NCBI GenBank assembly: GCA_021849435.1
Contig: JAJZSX010000059.1
Coordinates: forward strand, 1-10,097
DNA from: Actinomycetes bacterium
GTDB taxonomy: Bacteria; Actinomycetota; Acidimicrobiia; Acidimicrobiales; RAAP-2
Direction of reading: 5' to 3'
Length of the DNA: 10,097 nt
A model generated the notes under the pieces. That model searched no databases, was not told the origin of the DNA, and saw nothing but the letters and a program-made list of their open reading frames with translations. Shown here piece after piece: positions 1-6,367 of the stretch; positions within the stretch are counted from its first letter, which is position 1, and every line of letters starts with the position of its first letter. The position numbers and the translations under genes were made by a program.

Positions 1-879
1 TCTCATCTCGGCGATCTTGAAGGCGATCGACTGGTTGCGCCCGATTGCGTGTCCGAAGGCCTCGCGCTCGTTGGCGTAGGCGACGCTCTCGTCGACGCAC
101 CCCTGGGCCGCGCCCACGGCCAACGCGGCGATGGCGACGCGGCCCTCGTCAAGGATCTGCAGGAAGTTGCTGTAGCCGCGGCCTCGCTCCCCGAGCAGGT
201 TCTCCTCGGGGACCCGCAGGTCGTCAAAGGACAGTGGGTGGGTGTCCGAGGCGCGCCAGCCGACCTTGTCGTAGGCGGGCTCGACGGTGAATCCCGGCGT
301 GGGAACCTCGACGAGGATCGAGCTGATGGCCTTTCGACCGTCGGCGGCGACGTCGGTCACCGCGGTGATGGTCACCAGCTTGGTCAGCTCGGTGCCCGAG
401 TTGGTGATGAAGGCCTTGGATCCGTTGATCACCCACTGGCCGTCTTCGAGGCGCGCGGTCGTGCGCGTGCCCCCGGCGTCACTGCCGGCGCCGGGCTCGG
501 TCAGCCCGAAGGCGCCGAGGGCCTCGCCTGAACTTAAGCGCGGCAGCCAGTACTGCTTCTGGGCCTCGTTGCCGAAGCGGTACACCGGCATTGCGCCGAG
601 CGAACACCCGGCCTCGAGGGTGATCGCGACGCTCTGGTCGATGCGGGCGAGCTCCTCGATGGCGATGCACAGCGCGAAGTAGTCGCCACCCATTCCGCCG
701 TACTCCTCGGGGAAGGGCAGGCCGAAGAGGCCCATCTCACCCATCTTGCGCACTACGTCGTAGGGGAAGGTCCCGGTCGCGTCGTGGTGACGCGCCACGG
801 GGGCGACCACGTTGGTCGCGAAGTCCCGCACCGTCTGGCGCAGGTGCTCCAGTTCCGTACTCAGTCCGTAGTCAACCAT
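1..879 (-). CDS. Acyl-CoA dehydrogenase, FAD-dependent (3' end beyond window)
   Basis: This gene encodes an acyl-CoA dehydrogenase, which oxidises an acyl-CoA to the 2,3-enoyl-CoA with FAD and passes electrons to ETF. The window holds 293 codons in one open frame; family members are usually about 380 residues, so roughly a quarter is missing past the left edge. The flavin/substrate signature GLTEPGAGSDAGG is at residues 125-137, WVINGSKAFITNSG at 149-162, and the helix REAFGHAIGRNQ at 272-283. The ATG at 879 is preceded by GGAGA about 6 bases away. It lies 30 bases after the HMG-CoA lyase stop, so the two are probably co-transcribed, which suggests branched-chain acyl-CoA catabolism. At the place where isovaleryl- and long-chain dehydrogenases carry their catalytic Glu (just before the Arg of an ER pair) this protein has Gly (LDEGR, 243-247). 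The base is therefore expected in the missing C-terminal part, as in short/medium-chain enzymes. The family is certain; the substrate is not. Confidence 0.93.
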   Translation of the reverse strand, partial: MVDYGLSTELEHLRQTVRDFATNVVAPVARHHDATGTFPYDVVRKMGEMGLFGLPFPEEYGGMGGDYFALCIAIEELARIDQSVAITLEAGCSLGAMPVYRFGNEAQKQYWLPRLSSGEALGAFGLTEPGAGSDAGGTRTTARLEDGQWVINGSKAFITNSGTELTKLVTITAVTDVAADGRKAISSILVEVPTPGFTVEPAYDKVGWRASDTHPLSFDDLRVPEENLLGERGRGYSNFLQILDEGRVAIAALAVGAAQGCVDESVAYANEREAFGHAIGRNQSIAFKIAEMR

Positions 880-909
880 CTCACGTCTCCATTCTGCGGG
901 TTGGTCACT

Positions 910-1851
910 TCAGCGACGGTCCTCGAGACTCGCCGCGAGCGCGGTGACGGTGCGCGACGGACTCGGTCGCCCGAGCCGCTCGGCCATCCACAGGCTCGTG
1001 CGGCACAGCGATTCGAGGTCGACGCCGGTCTCGATGCCGAGTCCCTGCAGGTGCCACACTAGGTCCTCGGTCGCGAGGTTCCCCGTCGCCGAGCCCGCGT
1101 AGGGACACCCGCCGAGCCCGCCGGCCGAGGCGTCGACGGTCGTTACACCGTGCTGCAACGCGCAGAGCGTGTTGGCGAGCGCCTGGCCGTAGGTGTCGTG
1201 GAAGTGGACGGCGAGTCGGTCGGGTCCGATGCCCCGGCGAGCGAGCTCGTCGAGCAGCGCGACGACCTGGCCCGGGGTCGCCACGCCGATGGTGTCGCCG
1301 AGGGAGACTTCGCCACAGCCCATCGCGACGAGCCGCTCGACGACGTCGGCGACCGCGGCCGGGTGGACGTCGCCCTCCCAGGGGTCACCGAAGCACATCG
1401 ACACGTAGCCGCGCACCGCGAGGCCCGCGTCGAGCGCGCGTGCGGTGACGTCGGCGAAGATGGCGAGGGACTCCTCGCGCGACCGGTTCAGGTTGCGTTG
1501 GGCGAAGGTTTCGGTGGCGCTCGCGAAGACCGCGATCTCACGCACCCCGCTCGACAAGGCCCGGTCGAGACCGCGCTGGTTGGGCACGAGCACGGGGTAG
1601 CGGCCGTCGAGCTCGCCGAGCCCGGCGAGGAGCACCTCGGCATCAGCCAGTTGGGGGATCCACGACGGCGGCACGAAGCTCGTCAACTCCACCGCGCGCA
1701 GGCCGCTCGCGATGAGCCGATGGATGAACTCGATCTTGGTGGCGACGTCGATCACGACAGACTCGTTCTGGAGTCCGTCACGTGCGCCCACCTCGTAGAT
1801 CGTCACCCGATCGGGGAGTCCGTCGAGCGTGGCCACCTGTGGCGTCCTCAT
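910..1851 (-). CDS. mvaB: Hydroxymethylglutaryl-CoA lyase
   Basis: HMG-CoA lyase cleaves 3-hydroxy-3-methylglutaryl-CoA to acetyl-CoA and acetoacetate, the last step of leucine degradation; it is a cytosolic, divalent-metal-dependent TIM-barrel enzyme. The 313-residue protein is full length. The opening motif EVGARDGLQNE is at 20-30, with the catalytic Arg24-Asp25 pair. VELTSFV (54-60) supplies Glu55, VHFHDT (215-220) supplies metal-binding His216 and His218, and the glycine-rich loop GGLGGCPYA (244-252) holds the active-site Cys249. Glu262 follows in ATED. These match the known catalytic set of the human enzyme in order and spacing. The ATG at 1851 has GGAAGG ten bases upstream. It is the first gene of a minus-strand operon with the acyl-CoA dehydrogenase and is divergent from the secreted protein gene. 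A related DRE-TIM lyase acting on another 3-hydroxyacyl-CoA is less likely, given the complete motif set. Confidence 0.95.
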   Translation of the reverse strand: MRTPQVATLDGLPDRVTIYEVGARDGLQNESVVIDVATKIEFIHRLIASGLRAVELTSFVPPSWIPQLADAEVLLAGLGELDGRYPVLVPNQRGLDRALSSGVREIAVFASATETFAQRNLNRSREESLAIFADVTARALDAGLAVRGYVSMCFGDPWEGDVHPAAVADVVERLVAMGCGEVSLGDTIGVATPGQVVALLDELARRGIGPDRLAVHFHDTYGQALANTLCALQHGVTTVDASAGGLGGCPYAGSATGNLATEDLVWHLQGLGIETGVDLESLCRTSLWMAERLGRPSPSRTVTALAASLEDRR

Positions 1852-1887
1852 TGTTCGCGTACCTTCCCTCGCCCGGTGGCCCGGTCC

Positions 1888-1908
1888 ACCAGGTATTGGT
1901 CTACACCA
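1888..1908. promoter_or_regulatory. Clustered TGGT/ACCA half-sites, possible operator
   Basis: Three tetramers alternate in orientation in the divergent gap: ACCA (1888-1891), TGGT (1897-1900) and ACCA (1905-1908). They form two overlapping imperfect dyads, ACCA-N5-TGGT and TGGT-N4-ACCA. TGGT/ACCA arms resemble those of some GntR/FadR-type operators, but the spacing does not match a known consensus. If real, the site would most likely control the HMG-CoA lyase operon, whose start lies 37 bases away. Short arms like these can arise by chance. Confidence 0.25.
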
Positions 1909-1965
1909 GCGCGGCCGTTCGGTTCTCGCGAAGGACCGCTGCCTGCACGCGGCGACCGGGTGACT

Positions 1966-1971
1966 TAGGCT
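1966..1971 (+). promoter_or_regulatory. Candidate -10 box (TAGGCT) giving a leaderless transcript
   Basis: TAGGCT fits the actinobacterial TANNNT -10 pattern and ends 8 bases before the ATG at 1980, so transcription would start at or within a base or two of the start codon. No Shine-Dalgarno sequence lies at a useful distance from that ATG, which agrees with a leaderless message. No convincing -35 is seen. Confidence 0.4.
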
Positions 1972-1979
1972 TGTTAACT

Positions 1980-4367
1980 ATGGCAACCCACCGTATGGCG
2001 CAGTTCGCCACGTCCCTCGTCGTCCTCATCAGTCTCGCGGGCACCGCGACGGCGGTGGCCGCCGGCACCCCGAGTACCGCCGTGCCCGCCGCGTCGGTCG
2101 GCTACGACATCAGCTTCCCCCAGTGCGGCGGGAACCTGCCCACCGGGATCGGCTTCGGCGTGGTCGGGGTGAACGACGGTCGACCGCTCACCGTCAACCC
2201 CTGCCTCGCGACCGAGATCCAGTGGGCGGCGTCGGGACTCGGCACGACGCCCCAGTTCTACGTGAACACCGCCAACCCGGGCCCCTCCAACAACCCCGCC
2301 TGGCCGACGACCCAGACCTTCCCGCAGGTCTGCACCGGCGCCGACTCGGTCGCCTGCTCCTATGACTACGGGTGGAACGCCGGCAGCGGCTCGCTCACCG
2401 CAGTAATCGCAGCTGAGACCAAGATCGGCGCCACCTCGCCGGCTTCGGCGGCAACCACGGCGCCTTGGTGGCTCGACGTCGAGACCGGCAACTCCTGGCA
2501 GAGCATGTACACCGGCGCCGCGCCAACGCCGGCCCAGTTCGCCAACGACCAGGCGATGATCCAAGGTGAACTCGACTTCCTGGCCGGTCACGGGATCCAC
2601 ACGCTGGGCATCTACTCCACCTCGTACCAGTGGGGCGAGATCGCCGGTCCCTCTGGCAAGACCTTCGCCGCCTACGACGCGTGGTTGCCGGGCTACGCGT
2701 CACTCGCCGACGCGCAGGTGGCCTGCTCCTACCCCGCGTTCACCGGTGGGCGCACCGCGATGATCCAGTACTCGTCAAATGCCCTCGACGGCGACTACGT
2801 CTGTCCGCTCATCGCGACGCCGAGCGCGGCGTCGGTGATGGTGGCGTCCTCGGCGACCTTCACTGACCAGCTCGCCGTCGCCGGTGAGCAAGCGCCGGTC
2901 GCCTTTGTCCAGTCGACCGGCAGTCCGACGCTCCTCGTCTCACCGACCGGACTCGTCACGACGAGCGGGCAGCTCGCGCGGGGGACCTACACCGCGACGG
3001 GCACGATGAGCACCAACGGCATCACCGGTTCCTTCAGTTTCACCCTGAGCGTGGGTGAGCTCACCCAGGTGGCGCCGACGACCAACACCACCTCGGTGAC
3101 GGCCTCGACGACCTTCACCGACCAGCTGAGCGTCACCGCCGTCGGCGGCGCGGTCACCTACGCCCAGACGAGCGGCAGTCCCGCGCTCGTCGTCTCACCG
3201 ACCGGACTCGTCTCGACGAGCGGCCAGCTCGCGCGCGGCACCTACGTGGCGCGCGGCACGACGAGCGACCCGAGCGGTGACGGTGGGACGTTCTTTTACC
3301 GGCTCACGGTCGGGACCCTCACGTCGAACCCGCCCGTGCGCGCGAGTGTGACCACGTTCGCGGCGACCTCCTACACCGACCAGCTGAGCGTCTCCGGCGC
3401 GACCGGGACGGTCACCTTCACCCAGACGACCGGCTCGCCATCCCTCGTCGTCTCACCGACGGGTCTACTCAGCACGAGCGGGAGCCTCGCCGTCGGCTCC
3501 TACGTGGCGCGTGGCACGACGAGCGACTCGAGCGGTGACGGTGGGACGTTCTTCTTCAACCTGCTCGTCACCCCCGTCGGCACGCTTACCCAGACGTCGC
3601 CGACCAGCGCGACGGTGACCAGCGCGGTGGTTGGAACCTTCAGTGACCAGTTGAACGTGACCGGTGCCACCGGCCCGGTGACCTACGCCTCGACGAGTGC
3701 GTCAGCGGGTCTCGCTGTCTCGAGCACGGGGCTCGTCACGCCGACGAGCTCGCTCGCGGTGGGGACCTATAGCGTCGCGGGCACGACCACCGACGCCGAG
3801 GGCGACGTCGGCACCTTCAGCTTCACGCTCACCGTCGCTGCGCCCGCGACGATCGCCCAGGCCGCCCCGACGGCGGCCTCGGTCAACACGCTCGCCTCCA
3901 ACGTCTACACCGACCAGCTGGCCGTCTCGGGCGCCAACGGGCGCGTCACCTTCACCCAGAGCTCGGGCGCGCCGGCGATCGTCGTCTCCTCGAGCGGGGC
4001 GGTGTCGACGAGCGGGCCGCTCAAGCCCGGTACCTACACGGCCGCGGGCACCACGGCCGACGCCGCGGGTGACGCGGGGACCTTCACGTACGCTTTGACC
4101 GTCACGCCGCCGCCGACGATGGCGACGCGGGTCGTCGGCCACGCCGTGGCGGGCCACACGGTCACCCTCCAGATCCTCGGGCTCAGCCTCGTCGGCCGGC
4201 CGACGGTGCGCAGCCACGCCGGCACGAAGGCCCTCGTGACCCGCGACACGGGCACCGCGCTGACGGTGCGGGTCACCGTGGCGCCGAGGAGTCGCAACGG
4301 GATCTTCGTGTTCACGATCACCTTTGCGAACGGCGCCGTCTCGCGAGTGCGCTACGTGCAGCGCTAG
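1980..4367 (+). CDS. Secreted GH25-like (lysozyme-type) protein with five Ig-like repeats
   Basis: The protein has 795 residues. Residues 1-28 form a signal peptide: a short basic N-terminus, the hydrophobic core TSLVVLISLAGTATAV, and probable cleavage after AVAA. Residues 40-278 look like a GH25/DUF1906-type TIM barrel: GYDISFPQCG (41-50) opens with the expected Asp43, WWLDVET (163-169) carries the Asp-x-Glu pair typical of GH25 muramidases, and MIQYSS (261-266) closes it. All six mature cysteines (49, 75, 118, 126, 249, 275) lie in this domain, suggesting disulfides. Five tandem Ig/cadherin-like repeats follow (282-708), then a different C-terminal domain (714-795). There is no LPXTG motif or C-terminal membrane helix, so it is probably released or bound non-covalently to the wall. 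The frame stays open back to 1782, but the signal peptide places the start at 1980 (or the ATG at 1995). A peptidoglycan or polysaccharide hydrolase role is inferred from the DxE motif. Confidence 0.8.
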   Translation: MATHRMAQFATSLVVLISLAGTATAVAAGTPSTAVPAASVGYDISFPQCGGNLPTGIGFGVVGVNDGRPLTVNPCLATEIQWAASGLGTTPQFYVNTANPGPSNNPAWPTTQTFPQVCTGADSVACSYDYGWNAGSGSLTAVIAAETKIGATSPASAATTAPWWLDVETGNSWQSMYTGAAPTPAQFANDQAMIQGELDFLAGHGIHTLGIYSTSYQWGEIAGPSGKTFAAYDAWLPGYASLADAQVACSYPAFTGGRTAMIQYSSNALDGDYVCPLIATPSAASVMVASSATFTDQLAVAGEQAPVAFVQSTGSPTLLVSPTGLVTTSGQLARGTYTATGTMSTNGITGSFSFTLSVGELTQVAPTTNTTSVTASTTFTDQLSVTAVGGAVTYAQTSGSPALVVSPTGLVSTSGQLARGTYVARGTTSDPSGDGGTFFYRLTVGTLTSNPPVRASVTTFAATSYTDQLSVSGATGTVTFTQTTGSPSLVVSPTGLLSTSGSLAVGSYVARGTTSDSSGDGGTFFFNLLVTPVGTLTQTSPTSATVTSAVVGTFSDQLNVTGATGPVTYASTSASAGLAVSSTGLVTPTSSLAVGTYSVAGTTTDAEGDVGTFSFTLTVAAPATIAQAAPTAASVNTLASNVYTDQLAVSGANGRVTFTQSSGAPAIVVSSSGAVSTSGPLKPGTYTAAGTTADAAGDAGTFTYALTVTPPPTMATRVVGHAVAGHTVTLQILGLSLVGRPTVRSHAGTKALVTRDTGTALTVRVTVAPRSRNGIFVFTITFANGAVSRVRYVQR
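2823..4103 (+). repeat. Five tandem in-frame Ig-like repeats of 85-89 codons
   Basis: The anchor motif [FY]-[TS]-DQL begins at 2859, 3114, 3372, 3639 and 3906, giving periods of 255, 258, 267 and 267 bases, all multiples of three. Each unit runs roughly: DQL, a strand reading VTFTQ, GSP-LVVSPTGL, STSG-LA-GTY, GTTSD, GD-GTF-F-LTV. The most alike part is between units 2 and 3: 3243-3294 and 3501-3552 are almost identical at the DNA level (about two differences in 52), which points to recent duplication or gene conversion. Unit 1 has lost the SGDGGT loop and unit 4 is the most diverged. Repeats like these usually act as spacers or carbohydrate/wall-binding stalks. Confidence 0.9.
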
Positions 4368-5581
4368 CGACGGTTCTCTCGGCGTTCGGCCACCGCGGCG
4401 GCGAACCAGGTGGCCGAGGGCTTCGCGGTGCGCGTGAAGTTCGTCCGGTCCACCGCGATTAGCCCGAACTTCGGCGCGTAGCCGAGGACCCATTCGAAGT
4501 TGTCCAGCAGCGACCACTGGAAGTAGCCGCGCACGTCGACACCGTCGCGGCGAACTTCGTCGAGGTGGTCGAGGGCCTGGCCGAGGTAGCGGATCCGCTG
4601 GTCGTCGTCGTCGGTCCCGATGCCGTTCTCGGTGACGACGAGCGGCACGGGCGTGTAGGCCGCCGCGCGGCGCAAGGTGTAGGCGACGCTCTCGGGCCAG
4701 AAGGGATAGCCCATCGCGGTGAGCTCGCCGTCACCGCCCCAGATCAGACCGTCGGGTCCGAATTGGTGCTTGGTGTAGCACTGCACGCCGAGGAAGTCGT
4801 CTTCGGTGGTCGCGACGAGGTACCGATCCTCCATCTGCTCGAGGTAGGCGGCGAGCGCCGCCTCGGCGCCGTCGACCGACTCGTACTGCGCCATCGAGAG
4901 GGTCATCCCGATGGGGAAGTCGCCCGGCCCGGCGCCGAGCGCGTCGCGGATCGCGTGGTGGCACCGGCGCAGCGTCTCGTTCACCGCGACGAAGCGGTCC
5001 CAGTCCGACACCTCGGGCGGGAACATCGAGGCCAGGTAGCCCATGGAGGCCACGATGTTGGGCTCATTGATCGTGCAGGCCATCGCGATCAGCTCGCCGA
5101 AGGCCGCAGCGACCGTGGTGGCGTAGGCGCTCATCCAGGCCACGATGTCGGGGCTCTCGAAGCCGCCGGCGTCGGCGACCCAGAGCGGCAGCGTGAAGTG
5201 GTGCAGCGTCACCACCGGCGCCAGTCCGCGCGCGACGCAGGCGACGAGCATGCTGCGGTAGTGCTCGAGCGCCTCGCGGTCGATCTCACCGCGGCACGGC
5301 TCGATGCGCGACCACTCGAGTGAGAACCGGTAGGCGTTGAGTCCGAGCGAGGCCGCCAGGTCGAGATCCTCCTCCCAGCGGTGCCACGAGTCACAGGCGT
5401 CGCCACACGGCTCGGCTGCGATGGACCCGGGTCGGTGCTCGAATCGCCACCAGTCGGTGTTGGTGTTCCCGCCTTCGACCTGGTAGGCGGCGGTCGCCGT
5501 GCCCCAGAGGAAGTTGGACGGGAACCGGGCGTTCGAGCGGAGCACGACCTTGACCGTAGCGGTTGGGGCGTCGCGGCGCAC
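4364..5581 (-). CDS. Glycoside hydrolase family 1 (beta-glucosidase-like)
   Basis: GH1 enzymes are retaining beta-glycosidases (beta-glucosidase, beta-galactosidase and relatives). The entry motif FPSNFLWGTATAAYQVEG is at 20-37 with substrate-binding Gln34. VTLHHFTLP (124-132) carries the conserved subsite His128, TINEP (170-174) has acid/base Glu173, VTENG (316-320) has nucleophile Glu318, and WSLLDNFEW (356-364) has the conserved Glu363-Trp364. At 405 residues it is shorter than the usual 440-480, mainly through a reduced middle section, but no catalytic element is missing. There is no signal peptide, so it is probably cytoplasmic and acts on imported oligosaccharides or glycosides. The GTG at 5581 has no ribosome site; a GTG at 5545 is an alternative, leaving eight residues before the FPSNF motif and placing a -10-like TACGGT 7 bases upstream. 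Its stop overlaps that of the convergent secreted protein gene. The substrate cannot be read from the sequence. Confidence 0.92.
   Translation of the reverse strand: MRRDAPTATVKVVLRSNARFPSNFLWGTATAAYQVEGGNTNTDWWRFEHRPGSIAAEPCGDACDSWHRWEEDLDLAASLGLNAYRFSLEWSRIEPCRGEIDREALEHYRSMLVACVARGLAPVVTLHHFTLPLWVADAGGFESPDIVAWMSAYATTVAAAFGELIAMACTINEPNIVASMGYLASMFPPEVSDWDRFVAVNETLRRCHHAIRDALGAGPGDFPIGMTLSMAQYESVDGAEAALAAYLEQMEDRYLVATTEDDFLGVQCYTKHQFGPDGLIWGGDGELTAMGYPFWPESVAYTLRRAAAYTPVPLVVTENGIGTDDDDQRIRYLGQALDHLDEVRRDGVDVRGYFQWSLLDNFEWVLGYAPKFGLIAVDRTNFTRTAKPSATWFAAAVAERRENRR
5553..5558 (-). promoter_or_regulatory. Candidate -10 box (TACGGT) for the GH1 gene
   Basis: Read on the minus strand, TACGGT lies 7 bases before the GTG at 5545. 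If used, the transcript would begin at that GTG and be leaderless, making it the true start instead of 5581. There is no clear -35. It falls inside the longer reading frame, so the two start choices exclude each other for this transcript. Confidence 0.25.
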
Positions 5582-5657
5582 GAGACCACGTCAATCCGAG
5601 CGATTCGACGGCGACGGGCTCAGCGCGGGTGTCGGCGCGCCCTGATGATGTCGAGGA

Positions 5658-5678
5658 TCTCGTGAACCGTCCACGAGA
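5658..5678. other. Hairpin in the merR-GH1 gap
   Basis: TCTCGTG (5658-5664) and CACGAGA (5672-5678) form a perfect 7-bp stem with a 7-base loop. No T-run follows on either strand, so it is not a standard intrinsic terminator. The rest of the 234-base gap (5582-5815) holds only a short direct repeat (GGAACCGGG near 5708 and 5728) and no convincing gene. Confidence 0.3.
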
Positions 5679-5814
5679 GCCGTCCCGCCGGTCCGGCGTC
5701 ACAACTTGGAACCGGGGACGATGACCCGGAACCGGGCGCGCACGCGCTCGCGTCGTCGCGTCGCGACGGTGAGGTCCTCGTGACCCTGGTGGCTCGGTGG
5801 GCGTTCATTGGTCT

Positions 5815-5828
5815 CTTACGATCGTAAG
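5815..5828. promoter_or_regulatory. Perfect 14-bp palindrome at the merR stop codon
   Basis: CTTACGATCGTAAG is a perfect palindrome with no loop and contains the TAA stop of merR. A fully loopless palindrome suits a dimeric DNA-binding protein better than an RNA hairpin. No binding factor is suggested by the neighbours. Confidence 0.3.
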
Positions 5829-6244
5829 GCCCCAGCGTCGTCGTCGGCGCGGGCGTTGATGATGTGACAGATTGCCGATGGCGCACAGTCATGGGGGTCG
5901 AGCCCGCTGGCCCGTGCGACGAGGGACTCGATCACGTCGCGGGCCCGGACCAGGTCCTGGATCTGCTGGTCGATCGCCTCAGCGCGGCGGCGCAGCACGT
6001 CGAGCACGTGCGCGCAGGGTGACTCGCCGCGGTCGCGGAACGCGACGATCCCACGGATCTCGCCGAGACGGAGACCCGATGCCTGACTGGCGCGGATGAA
6101 GCGCAGGCGCTCGGCGGCCTCGGGATCGTAGTCGCGGTAGCCCGAGGGCGAGCGTCGAGGCGCGTCGAGCAGACCGATCGACTCGTAGTAGCGAATGGTC
6201 TTGACGGTGAGCCCGGTCTGGGTGGCGAGTGCACCAATACGCAT
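5816..6244 (-). CDS. merR: MerR-family metal-responsive transcriptional regulator
   Basis: This 142-residue protein has the standard MerR layout. The N-terminal winged helix-turn-helix is MRIGALATQTGLTVKTIRYYE (1-21) followed by PSGYRDYD (33-40). A dimerisation helix runs over about 76-112, with a metal-binding tail after it. Cysteines at 77 (SPCAH), 120 (HDCAPS) and 126 (AICHII) match the three-cysteine pattern of divalent-metal sensors such as MerR, ZntR and CadR; monovalent copper sensors have Ser at the first position. The 42-residue gap between the first two cysteines is longer than in Tn501 MerR, so the coordination geometry may differ. GGAG lies 11 bases before the ATG at 6244. The gene is divergent from merA, with the operator between them, so it most likely represses merA and activates it when Hg(II) binds. 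Hg(II) as the ligand is inferred mainly from the merA neighbour; Zn, Cd or Pb remain possible. Confidence 0.88.
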   Translation of the reverse strand: MRIGALATQTGLTVKTIRYYESIGLLDAPRRSPSGYRDYDPEAAERLRFIRASQASGLRLGEIRGIVAFRDRGESPCAHVLDVLRRRAEAIDQQIQDLVRARDVIESLVARASGLDPHDCAPSAICHIINARADDDAGALRS

Positions 6245-6259
6245 TGTGGTGAAATCTCC

Positions 6260-6291
6260 TTGACTCTCCCCCTAACTGGAGGGTTTAACCT
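6260..6291 (+). promoter_or_regulatory. MerR-type promoter/operator of merA
   Basis: A -35 TTGACT (6260-6265) and a -10 TAACCT (6286-6291) are separated by 20 bases, the over-long spacing that MerR-family activators correct by twisting DNA. The dyad ACTCTCC (6263-6269) / GGAGGGT (6278-6284) lies across the spacer with an 8-base centre and one mismatch in seven arm positions. The layout is close to E. coli zntA (20-bp spacer, ACTC/GAGT ends), and the arms and -10 recall E. coli copA. Transcription would start near 6298, leaving a leader of about 70 bases. Confidence 0.85.
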
Positions 6292-6293
6292 CG

Positions 6294-6299
6294 ATCGTA
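6294..6299 (-). promoter_or_regulatory. Candidate -10 box (TACGAT) of merR
   Basis: On the minus strand TACGAT fits the actinobacterial -10 pattern. Its predicted start, near 6287, falls in the merA promoter, so the two promoters would overlap face to face and MerR bound at 6263-6284 could also repress its own gene. This overlap is typical of merR divergons. No clear -35 is visible. Confidence 0.4.
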
Positions 6300-6301
6300 G
6301 G

Positions 6302-6326
6302 CGCGTGGACGCCGCAGGACCACGCG
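6302..6326 (+). other. Hairpin in the merA leader
   Basis: CGCGTGG (6302-6308) pairs perfectly with CCACGCG (6320-6326) around an 11-base loop. It would sit at the very 5' end of the merA transcript, a few bases after the predicted start near 6298, where it could stabilise the mRNA. It ends well before the ribosome site at about 6354-6361. Confidence 0.35.
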
Positions 6327-6367
6327 GGCTCGGCCTCGATCCCGAAGCCACCGAGAGGAGATCGACC

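Noticed and set aside
1150..1968. Plus-strand open frame of 272 codons opposite the HMG-CoA lyase
   Set aside because: It is antisense to a gene with all catalytic motifs, and its translation is low-complexity Arg/Asp/Glu/Val sequence typical of the opposite strand of GC-rich genes.
1782..1979. In-frame extension of the secreted protein
   Set aside because: It would place 66 residues before a clear signal peptide and overlap the HMG-CoA lyase start and the divergent promoter gap.
3702..4517. Minus-strand frame of 271 codons across the Ig repeats
   Set aside because: It is antisense to the repeats, crosses the convergent stop junction and is rich in Arg and Gly with no recognisable motif.
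4565..5323. Plus-strand frame of 252 codons opposite the GH1 gene
   Set aside because: It is a shadow of the well-supported GH1 enzyme, with no ribosome site and no family resemblance.
5712..5729. CCGGG/CCCGG stem as a terminator for merR or the GH1 gene
   Set aside because: It is only a 5-bp stem with an 8-base loop and no T-run on either strand.
5620..5892. Minus-strand frame of 90 codons between merR and the GH1 gene
   Set aside because: It starts inside merR in another frame, has no ribosome site, and most of it is low-complexity; an internal ATG near 5807 would leave about 60 residues with no recognisable domain.
6260..6367. In-frame extension of merA
   Set aside because: It covers the -35, operator and -10 of the merA promoter, and the ATG at 6368 has a strong ribosome site and the normal MerA beginning.
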